Origin: Hormiphora californensis
Lineage: Eukaryota > Ctenophora > Tentaculata > Cydippida > Pleurobrachiidae
Assembly: GCA_020137815.1 (NCBI GenBank)
Contig: CM035352.1
Location: 2,549,131 to 2,613,130 of the forward strand
Reading direction: 5' to 3'
DNA: 64,000 bases
A program made the translations under genes and the position numbers. Below are positions 1 through 10,525 of the stretch, in pieces. Numbering within the stretch: position 1 is the first letter of the stretch; each line of letters starts with the position of its first letter. Under the pieces are notes generated by a model, which was not told where the DNA came from, did not search any database, and was given only the letters and a program-made list of their open reading frames with translations.

Positions 1-359
1 GTCGCTTCTACTAGGCGTGTTTTGTCACAAGGGTTTCAAATTCCCTTTGATACCCAAGAATGTGTTTTGTAAGAAACTTAAGTACAATGCACCTAAAAGA
101 TTTTCCATCGGGGATAACGCATCTTTCCCTTCCTTGTAGTCATGTTAGTAGACATTTTGGGGGGTCCTGTCCAAAAGGGTTTCGGATCTCTATTTTTTCC
201 AAGATAGATTGGGGGGGTGGGGATGCAGGGCCCTTTTTCAGTTAAAAAGCATTTTGAGTCTCGAAAAAGCATGTTTTCGTTTTTTATGCCTATGTAGCAG
301 TTTTTTATTTTTTTAAAAAAGAAGTCTTCTTTAGGGGGGGGAGTAAAAATTCCAGCCCC

Positions 360-780
360 ATGTCCCGACATAGGGCACACACACCAAAGTTAAAATTAAA
401 ATTTAAAATTTTAGTTTTTGGTCATAATCTGCCATTTCTTGGCAAAATTGCTTTAATTTTGGGCTTTTTTGGGAAAAAGGGGGATCGAGCCCGTTCGAAG
501 AGCTCAAAAAACTTAAAAAGGGGCAAAGGGGGTGGGTTAAAAGGCGATAATGCGTGTGTTAAAATTTTAAAATTTTAACGACACATTTTTCACTGAACGC
601 CGCACACTTTCGCAGATTTCAAGTTTTTTGGGCGTTCGAAAGGGCTGATTTTCCCCCTTTTAAACAACCCGAAATGAAGCAATTTTTTCAAGAAAGGCAG
701 AATTATGACCAAAAAGCAAATTTAATTTTTTAAATTTTGACGTTGGTGTGTGTGCCTTATGGGATATAGGGTGAAGGATG
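360..780. repeat. Noisy inverted repeat (hairpin-type element)
   Basis: The block starting near 360 (GGGCACACACACC, then AT-rich sequence, then CATAATCTGCC) returns as an imperfect reverse complement at about 600-770, ending GGTGTGTGTGCC. Arms of about 160 bases face each other around a short centre. It is probably a foldback or MITE-type element, but the poor sequence quality prevents exact borders. Confidence 0.5.
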
Positions 781-1299
781 TATTCTAGTTTTAATTAACA
801 TAAATTTTCCTCTTTACCCTTTAGAGCAGGCTTGATCATGAATCGAAAATCGTCTCGGTTTATAATTTCCTTAAAAGGTTTTCCTACCAGTATACATTTT
901 ATTGGCCCTCCAACTAATAAAATAGGTTATGAAGGGCCGCCGCGATTATAATAGTCCGATGCACAGCGTCCCCCCCATTAAATAATACCACTGTGATTAT
1001 AAAAAACCAGGGGTATTACCCCCTTTTTGGTCTCCCAGCACGGGGTGGGGTCCGCTTTTTGTAAGGGGGGGAACATGGGGATTTATTTCTTTTGTAGAGA
1101 ACATGTGGACGGTTGTTGATTTTGGTTTTTCAGTATTGTGATATTGAACATCAGATTATTCTCTTAACCGGTGAGCAGTACTCAGTAGACTCGAATAGGT
1201 GTCCGGATATCCCAGGTGCCTCTGAAAGTTGTTGAGTAATTCATCATATTTCTGTTTAAATCGTGTTAGGAACATATGGAAATACGGGAAGGGAGAAAT

Positions 1300-1720
1300 A
1301 AAAGGAACAGAGAGAATTAGGATAATAAGAGAGAAAGAGGGAGGGTGAGAGAGAGAGGAGAGGAGAGGAGAGAGAAGAGGGGAGAGAAGAGAGAGGGGGA
1401 GGAGAAGAAAAAAGATAAATCAAAATAGAGGATCGAGTATGTGAATCTGCTCTCAAAAGTGTCCCACAATTCTTTTGTAGCTACACATTTGCCAGTGCGC
1501 CACCTTGGGTGAGAATTAGAGGTAGGGGCAGAGGAGAGGGTGAGAGAGGTAGACAAGTTGAAGGTAGAGAGAGAAAAAAAAAGGGGGTTTAAAGGGGGAG
1601 AGAAGGGGGGTAGAAGAGAGAGAGGGGGAAAAGGGGAGAAAAGGGTAGAGAGAAGGGGGAGGTAGAGAGAAGGGGGGTAGAGAGAGAGAGAGAGAGAAAA
1701 GGGTAGAGAGAGATATTGAA
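1300..1720. repeat. GA-rich low-complexity tract
   Basis: The plus strand is almost pure purine (GAGAGA, GGGGAGA) over much of this interval. The open frames on either strand translate to S/L/P-rich or R/E-rich low complexity and are not genes. Confidence 0.8.
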
Positions 1721-1929
1721 AAAGATGAGTGAATTAGGAGAGATGTTCAAATCACCGGACCGTGTCACATGCTCGCAGCCACCAGAGTCTCTGTTACAAC
1801 CACCACTGTAGTATGGTATTTTATCTGTGCCCTTTCTTTGTTTCCTCTTCAAACCCTCAGTACCGATGCGAATAAGATTTGGGCGACGGTGGAAAAATTT
1901 TTCTTATTTCACATACATAACTACGTTTT

Positions 1930-2640
1930 AGTTTTCGAGGGGGGATCTTTTTTACGTCAAGTAAAGCTTTAGAGAGTTTTTATTGCCCAGCCTAAACCAC
2001 GGCCCATTCTAAGGAGCCTTAAATTTTCCCCTCCCATGTATTAGAAAATTTGGCCACTATTTAATAATTATCCCCAAATTTCCCAGATTCCGAATTTTGG
2101 GGTGAAAATGATGCTTAAGTTTCGGTTTTTTTTTAAAAGGCTGCCTGTTTATTCTTTAGTAAGGTTATAGCCATGTACTGCAGTTTGACATTATTTTTCG
2201 TGAGTTTTTGCTTTGCGTTTTGGATCACTCAAAAAAGCCGTCTTTACGAACCAATTGCGGAGCCCGGGGCAAACCCCGTTACAAGAGGAGGGGGCGAGAA
2301 AAAGGGGAAAAAAAGGGAGGAGAACACGATAGTAGTCTTTTGGGTGAAAAGGTGAATCAAAATCTCTCTTTCAATTTATAATAACAATATTCGGAATATT
2401 GATGCATTATAACCGATTTTTTAGGGGGGGGTGGCCCTTTAGATTATTATGAGGGGAGTGGCCTGTTTGGGAAACCGGGGGCCGGGGTTTTAAAGGGTTT
2501 TTTTTTCTAAGGGGGAGGGCAGATTTCCAAAAACCTTTTTTTAAAATTAAAAAATTAAAAATGAAAAAAGGGGGGAGGGGGAAATTTTGGGGGAAAGAGG
2601 GGTTGCCACAATTTTTTAGCTCTGCCATACTCAGTCCTTT
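1930..2640 (+). repeat. Degraded copy of 4195-5270
   Basis: Blocks such as TTTACGTCAAGTAA, TTGCCCAGCCT, ATTCTAAGGAGC, AAAGGCTGCCTGTT, CGTCTTTACGAACCAA and GCGGAGCCCGGGGCAA occur in the same order at 4203-5000. This copy lacks the 447-base insert found at 4438-4884. The many small errors suggest an unpolished second haplotype or a read end joined to the contig. Confidence 0.75.
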
Positions 2641-3030
2641 TTCGTCCTATTTTATGCTTCCACAACGGTCGGCTCATACGTGCCCCTGTGGGGTGCGACC
2701 TCTTTCTTTTGAAGAAACTTATCTGGTCAATGTTGTATTTTAGCTTCTTTTTAACTTTTGTATTAGAACACAAGGAAAGTTTCTATTCAGAATTTTCATT
2801 TTTGAGAAAAAAACACAAGGATTGTTTCTATCCCAAATTTTAGATTGGAAATTTTTCCTTTCTATGAGATTTTTGAGAAAAATTTGCGATTTTCCTTGGA
2901 AAAATCGCAAATTTGCCTCAAAAATCTCATTAATCTCACGGTTTCTGGCCAAAAATCGAAAATCTCAAAAATCTCAGCTACCCTGAAAATCGCCAATGAG
3001 GCATGAGATTCTTGCGGCAGGCCCCCCCCC

Positions 3031-4123
3031 CCAACTAACCAAAACTCATCGAAAAATTGGTCAAAATGGTTCTAACAAAAACCAGTGTTCTAGAGAATTG
3101 TCTGGCGAACATTTTGGTGGCAAGATTGACGTTCCAAGTCTTACCAATCGTCAGATATATCGTCGTAAAGTCAAAAGTACGTGTTCATGAAATCCGACCG
3201 GGGTTCACGTTTTGAAAAATTCACAAATGCAAAGTTGCTCGGATCACATTGCATCCCTCATAAGAGTTGTAGGAAATTGTCTGGCGGTCATTTTGGTGCC
3301 CGGGTTTTTGTCCTAGCTCAATGTTTAGAGTGTCTTATGACTGTCAGAACTGGAATTTTTCCAAAAGTGGTCTCAGGTATCGCATTGCATTCTGCCCTGT
3401 TATGAAGCTCATTGCTGCTTGAATAACATGTTAGTGCATGATAGGGTTGAGATAGACCACTTGCGTATCCTACACATTAACAGGGGCCTTGCCAAATCGT
3501 CATAACAACCCTGTCAAGTGTCTAGATGAAATTGAGACGATATGTGCTGATTATCATGGGATTACACACGACACCGAGCCACCTAATTAGGGGTTGTGAG
3601 CCGATACCAACTAAGACTCAGCATAGAAAAATCTTCATGTTCCTACAGTCATAACGCAACTTAAAGGTAGAGCTATGGAAAAAATCATGGTATCAAAATG
3701 AACCTTAGACGATTCCAATGAAGCTCTTGTAAATTTCAAATCATTTTACCCATTTGTTGATGACACGCGATCCCCTCAAAAATGCTGGTTGAATTTCGTC
3801 TTTAGACAGTCATAAGACACTCTAAACATTGAGCTAGGACAAAAACCCGGGCACCAAAATGACCGCCAGACAATTTCCTACAACTCTTATGAGGGATGCA
3901 ATGTGATCCGAGCAACTTTGCATTTGTGAATTTTTCAAAACGTGAACCCCGGTCGGATTTCATGAACACGTACTTTTGACTTTACGACGATATATCTGAC
4001 GATTGGTAAGACTTGGAACGTCAATCTTGCCACCAAAATGTTCGCCAGACAATTCTCTAGAACACTGGTTTTTGTTAGAACCATTTTGACCAATTTTTCG
4101 ATGAGTTTTGGTTAGTTTAATGG
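3031..4123. repeat. Large inverted repeat, about 320-base arms
   Basis: The segment 3031-3351 is the near-perfect reverse complement of 3804-4123, with a non-repeated centre of about 450 bases. The left arm is preceded by a poly-C run at 3026 where the sequence changes character. It is either a foldback transposable element or a palindromic read artefact next to the noisy contig end. The open frames at 2996-3405 inside it show no recognisable protein. Confidence 0.8.
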
Positions 4124-4194
4124 AGCCCGGTCATGACCCAAAATCACAGGTGATGCAAAGACAGTGGGACACCCTGTAGTTATACGAGGGTGGA

Positions 4195-5270
4195 GTATAT
4201 TTCTTTACGTCAAGTAACAGCAATTTAGAGTTAGTTTGTATTGCCCAGCCTCAGCTAAGGCCATTCTAAGGAGCACTTAAATTTTCCCATCCTATTGTAT
4301 TAGCAATCTGGCACTATTTTAAGTAACTATTCCAAATTCCTAGACTATCCGAATTTGGTGAAGCTGATGCCGGTTAAGTTGCGGTTTAAAAAGGCTGCCT
4401 GTTCATTCTTCTAGTAACTGGTTATAGCCCATGTACTTGGTGTAAACAAGGGATTGGGCCTGGGGGGAATACCGGGTGACCGGGACGCGAGTGCAGGGGG
4501 GCGACTCACCGGGTTGGTCTCGTGGCGAGCACCGGGGCGTCCAAGGCGTTGGGTGACACAGATACTAGTAGTGAGACAATCAGATAACGGGCCGAGTGTC
4601 TGTGGGTGGAAGATTCCTGAAGGGATGGCGTGAGTCCTCAGTCCTGTCTGAACCTATGGGGACCTGAGATGCCAATGGGAAAGTTATGTTGGAGTCTGGA
4701 GAAGTGGCCATCTCAAGTCCTTCCAGGAGCACGAGCATCCCAACCGCTCAGCTCGGCTCGCCAAAGCAAGCCGAGCCGCGCGGCCTGAATGCGCGGCACC
4801 CAGAATGCATCGCAGTGTGGCAATCTCCGCGCGCTACGTAGAAAGGGAGAAAAAAGCGGGGGATTGCCACGCCGCGATACACCATACTGCAGTAGACTAT
4901 CTATATAGTTTTCTCGTGAGCTTTTAGCATTGCCGTTAGTGATCACTCAAAATGCCCGTCTTTACGAACCAACTTGCGGAGCCCGGGGCAACTCAGTTAC
5001 AAGACGGAATTGACGATGAAGGAGAAAAGACAGGTGAGGAGTTCACGATAGTCAGTTAGTCATTGGGTAGAACGTGAATCAAATATTCTCTCTTTCAATC
5101 ATAATAATAAATGTCCCGGAATATTGCATCCGCATTATAACCAGAGTATTATGGGAGTTGGGTGGTACCCTTCAGATTATTATGGGGTAGTTGCCCTGTT
5201 TGGAATTCCCGGGGAGCCGGTAAGACTGATTTTTATCTAAGGGCATGGGCAGATCTTGCAAACACCTCAT
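4195..5270 (+). repeat. Clean copy of the duplicated end segment
   Basis: This matches 1930-2640 block by block but reads cleanly, and it carries an additional 447-base insertion. No coding sequence is evident. It probably represents the true local sequence, of which 1930-2640 is a poor duplicate. Confidence 0.7.
4438..4884. mobile_element. 447-base MITE with TACT target-site duplication
   Basis: The element starts TGGTGTA and ends TACACCA, a 7-base terminal inverted repeat, and TACT flanks it on both sides (4434-4437 and 4885-4888). The related segment near 2171-2182 reads CATGTACTGCAG with a single TACT, which is the empty site. It is non-coding and GC-rich in the middle. A four-base target duplication does not identify a superfamily alone. 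Confidence 0.75.
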
Positions 5271-5274
5271 TAAT

Positions 5275-5954
5275 TAATGAAGTTAGGGATTAGAGAGGTT
5301 AGGGCAAGAGATAAAATTCATTGCAATAAATACCGGGTTTTGTTTGTGACTGTGGTACTAAGTTTTCGTGTTAGGTAACGACTTGTTAGGCATGAGCTCC
5401 TCTATATATTTTCTATACGAGTTCACCGCATACCGGGCGGGTAAATTCCTTGATCGTGTGTCTAAAGTCAACGTCTAAAACATACAATAAATAGTACCGT
5501 GCACTTCATTTTACAGTGTAGCTAAGTTTTTAGATGTGTCGTGATGCCTGGGTTATTCTAAGTTACTAAAAATGCATTCCTTTTTCATTTCATGTTTTTA
5601 TTGATCTGGTTCTGCTAGGTTAGATTCAGAATAACCCCATACAAGAATAACCATCCATTTTGTTCAGTTACCTGTTTTATTTAGGTTTCCGTTACATAAT
5701 TATGGGTATTGGGTGGTTTATAACATGTAGGTATTTAGCCCGGGTTAACAAATCACACTTCCCAACACTTCCTCTCTTCCAATTTCCCAACACTTCCTTT
5801 CTCCTCCTCTTCTCCTCCTCTTCTCCTTTTTTCGATAGTTCTGAATAAAGCAGGCTTAGACGCCGAAACTGTCAACAAACCATTGTGTTTTCATGTATCA
5901 TAATCGAGGTCGCCGGTACATCACCTATCCTCCTACTACCTCTCTCTCCCACAG
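5275..5954. other. Intergenic, upstream of the M13 peptidase
   Basis: No gene is supported. A pyrimidine-rich tract lies at about 5757-5830. The interval ends in a polypyrimidine run and CACAG at 5950-5954, a splice acceptor six bases before the M13 start codon. The first non-coding exon, if any, was not identified. Confidence 0.5.
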
Positions 5955-5959
5955 GAAAG

Positions 5960-8900
5960 ATGGCATTATTATGCAGCAGGCAGAAAATTTTAGTGTACGT
6001 AGTAGTAATCCTGGCAATTCTTTCTGTCGTCCTTTTTGGCGTGTTAATGTGGTCTGTCAGCAAGCCACCAGTTGAGGTAAGAAAGGTGGAGAGAGAGAAA
6101 GGTGGAGAGAGAGAGAGAGAGAGAGAATAAAGGCTAGTAAAATCAGATAATATTAAAGGCAATAAAGCTGTTCGTCTGTTCGGTAGAAGAGAGGTGAGGG
6201 GGGGGGGCAATATTTCGTCTTTGGAAAGCTTTCCAAAGACAATATCTAAAGACAAAGTATTACCTTCCCTGCTTCTCGCCTTTCGAAAGGCGAGAAGCAG
6301 GGAATGGTTGACATGGAGAATTTCAGTGACAATGTCTGGAATGACAATCACTGTCCACACCATGTTAATTGACCACATACATCTCTCTCCGCAGTACAGT
6401 GAAGGATTTGTAAGGGCAAGTGCAGGGCTACGTGAGAACATGGATCCGACAGCCGATCCATGCCAAGATTTCTATCAGTTTGCCTGTGGAGGTTGGATGA
6501 AAAGAAACACTATACCAGATGACATGTATGTATCACCCCCCCCCCCCCCTTGATTTCTATATATTCCTTCCTTGATTTCCCCCTTGAATCCTCCTTGATT
6601 CCTCCTTGATTCCTCCTTGATTCCTCCTTGATTCCTCCTTGATTTCCCCTCCTTTCCCGCCCTACCTTTAGTTCGTCAACTGGACAGGGTAACAGGACCA
6701 ATAACCATCTAATCCCAGACCATAATAAACACAGTGTCCTTGCCCAACATCCCCCTCTCTCTCTCACCCGGCACCCCCTCTCTCACAGGGAGCAGTGGTC
6801 TAACTTTGTAATACTCGGTGATCAGACCCTGGTAACAACACGAAACCTCCTTATGGATCTGGAGAAAACAGAGTCCTCGGAACTACCAACCTATGTCACC
6901 AAACTAATGTCATACTTCAATGGGTGCTCTAACACCACTGACATGGATGTTGCCACAACTGACGAGTTACAAGCATTTGTAGAGGACAGTATTCTATCTG
7001 CGGCTACACTGGATGATGCGATTACTGCAGCTGCTGAACTCCATGTTTCTCAGTACTTTACCTTGTTTGTCGATCCGGATGGCAATGAGCCTGATAAATA
7101 TTCTCTTTATGTAAGTTGAATCCTTCACTCTATAAGTAATAAATAGTCGATTGACAATAAGGGTTGAGAAGAGTATTTCGATAAAGAGTTCGTATCGAAG
7201 TTGTATCCTAACCCTTGGTAATATTGACAGTTGACACCTAGTGCATCGCACAAGGGAGATATCAATGGTACTAATCCTAAACCCTGTTTTGTCAGGCGAT
7301 TCAAGGAGCGTTGGGTATGCCTCTGAAAGAGCATTATACTAACGATGCTGTGAATGGTGCTCGCCAGAAAGCCTACAAACAGTTCCTTCAAGAGCTATGG
7401 CAGCTACAAGGTGTAGAACAAGAATCTGCCAAAAACATCACAACGGATGTGTATGAACTTGAAAAGTGTATAGCCAAGGTTCGTTTACACATGTGTACTC
7501 AGTGAGTATTACTCACATTTCAAATCACGCGTTACATTTCAAATCACGCGTTACATTGAAAATCACGCGTTAGCTCACGTGCGCCAACTATTTCAGGGAA
7601 TGTTAACTCCGGCTGAAGAGAGACAGAAGTCAGATTCGATGCCTGGCCATGACTGGGGTGATGTTACCGGTGATACAGCAAAGGTAAAATACAACTTGTT
7701 TGTTAATTAGGACATGTATGTCAGTTAGTACCCATAATAATGGTGTATCACAGCTCTATATTTCAGGACCGACTAAAAGCAATGGTAACAGCCCGATTGA
7801 CAGAAGGAGTTACCATACCAACTGACACAATAGTTTATTACTTTGAGGAATACATGACACAGGTTCAGACGTGCCTTACTACATCGGATGAAACGTAAGT
7901 TCAATGTTGTCAAATGTCACATTTTAAATGGGCCTTGTAATAGAGAATAAGGATCGGTTGATTGTTTATTAGCCGCATATCAGTGAGGAAGTTTTGTTTT
8001 CTCCTTCCGGCTGGACAAATGAGTAGACGTGGTTTTATTGTAGAATTGCGTTATTCTACAATAAAACCACGTCTACTCATTTGTCCAGCCGGAAGGACTT
8101 CCTCACAGACCTTGTAATATAAATACAAGTTGTGTTGTAACTTGTACGATATTCCCGGAAATAACATTGCAGTTAATAAGAGTAGCAGCGATATAATGGT
8201 ACTAAAATTAAATCAATGTTTTTGTGCCAGTGTCTAAATCACACTTTGCTAAACTAACTTTACAGTGCCTAAATCTCACACCATCTTTAGGTTTGAAAAG
8301 CAGTACATTGCTACCCGTGTGATGTTGAAGTATGCTGTGAGTGGTAAGGAAGCATGGAGAGATCTGGATTGGGAATACAAGATTAACATTACAGGCGTGG
8401 AGCAGAAACAACCTACTTGGAAAACGTGCATCTCTGCGGTAACTTATTATCACTGCGCTGGCAAGCGCAAAGGTGACCCCATCCATCCCCCGAAAAAAAA
8501 AATCCCCCAAAAACGGCCCGCTTGCTCACAGCGTATATATACTAGGCTGTCCAGTAAATAATTTCGTTGGGCTTTTCTGGGAAAATGGTTTAAGATAGAG
8601 CAAAATGGACTTCACCACTGTTTTCAGCACTCGATTTTGAATAGGAATACAATGCCTGATATCGGTATGTGGTTGTTCTCGGTTCCCAGCAGGCTATTTT
8701 CTCTGCCCCACTTTTGTTGCTGCTGCACGGGGTTACCAAAGTTTTCTAAACGCTGCCCTATGAAAACTGGTTCAGTCTTTTTAGCTCCTATGGTGCTTAA
8801 TCGATAGCAAATTGTCCAAGGATGAGCTATGTTTGCGATTTTTGGCTCTAGGTGTTGACTTATAACCTCTAGAACAGTTAATGTAACATGAAAAAGCGTC

Positions 8901-10449
8901 AAAGTGCAAAAAAATTGGGCCTGTTTTACGGGTATTTTTGAAAACATCAATAACTCACTTTTTAAGTCAACCAATCACATAATTGGGTTCACTACGTCTT
9001 AGAACTGACTTAGAACTAATTTTTACTGCAGAGTTTTTGATTATAAGCCAATCCTGATGGGACCCGGAAGTGAAAGTTTCTAACTTTGACCAAACATTTT
9101 TGGAAGCCCATTGCTCAGTGAAAAATAAAGATAGGATCTTTTATTACATCTCAAACGAAAGATAATTGTCTAATGAACAAGCTTGATGCAACAAAACATC
9201 ACTCATGTACAATTTTCAAGAAGTACAGCAGGTTTAGTACTAAAACTTAAAAATCGTGATTTTCCATATGCAGCAGCAACGAGAGTGGGGTATAGAAAGA
9301 GGCCTCGTGGGAACCGAGAACCACCACATTCCGATATCAGGCATTATATTCCGATACAAAATCGAGTGTTAAAAACAGTGGTGAAGTCCATTTTGCTCTA
9401 CCTTGAACCATTTTCCCAGAAAGGCCCAACGAAATTATTTACTGGACAGCCTAGTAGTTATTTCATACTTTTAGCCCATTTTGGCACTTTTTGACATGCC
9501 ATAACTCCCGAACCGGAAGAACTAGGAAGCTGAAATTTTGTACTTAGAAGCTTCTCGTAGACCTCTATCGATGGTCAAAATTTCAAGTGGCTAGCTCTTT
9601 TTGTTCAAAAGTTATAACACCACCCCCAAAACAGAAAATTCAGTGTGGGGATAACTAGGTTGATACATACATACATACATGGATAGACGCTTTGTTACCC
9701 TCCGTTTGGTCCCAGTTTGAGACGAACCAGACATCGTACGACCTTAAACCAAGCGGGATTCGACAGATAATTGTCTCGTGCATGTACCCATCTGGGTGGC
9801 GACTCTCCATCTTACCTATGACGCGCGCAATGACATCACGAGTGACGTCATTGCGCGAGACCGACTAACTTTTTTCTAACGCCTCTAGCACCCTGAAGAC
9901 GTGTTCCGATTTCTGATTTGACGGAAAATCGTTACCGGCAAATCGTCTGAACTTTCAGATACTGTATAGCGAATTTTCGTAGCTTATCATTTTGAGCCCT
10001 TAAATCGCGTCGGAAGTCAAAAATTTGACGAAAAATTCAGCAAATTGAACGTTTTTCGAGCAAAAACTCCCTTTCCTGACCACTGTGGTCAATGAAACTT
10101 TACAAGCTCCTTTGGGGTATTGCTTTAAAATATATCGTGATGCAATTACGTCATTACGACGTCACTAATTACGTCAAATGACGTCATTATGAAGTCTAAA
10201 ATACGATTTTCACAGAAATTCGTCTCGTTTTTCATATAGCGCATCATTTCGACAATATTACATCATGAAATAATGTCATGCTGCGATTAGAAACCAAAAA
10301 GGGACCTAAATTAAGCCAAAAACTAAATGAAATTAGTTGGCGGGGAAGGTGACCCACTTACACCTTTGCCTGCTGCCGGGATCAGGGATATAAGAGGTGA
10401 ATATAATGGAATAAGACAGTGAAAGAGAGTGTGATAGTGAGAGAGAGAG

Positions 10450-10525
<76 letters not shown>

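Larger units (their letters stand above)
1..2960. other. Low-quality, homopolymer-smeared sequence without recognisable genes
   Basis: This stretch is dominated by inflated runs of G, T and A, and no reading frame in it resembles a protein. Where a second copy exists (1930-2640 against 4195-5270), the differences here are mostly bases replaced by their neighbours or stretched homopolymers. That pattern suggests raw read noise rather than evolutionary divergence. Short open frames at 60-245, 93-380 and 360-578 lie in this noise and are not credible genes. Confidence 0.7.

Noticed and set aside
5872-6441. Minus-strand 189-residue frame opposite M13 exons 1-2
   Set aside because: It is antisense to coding exons with correct splice phase, so it is a shadow.
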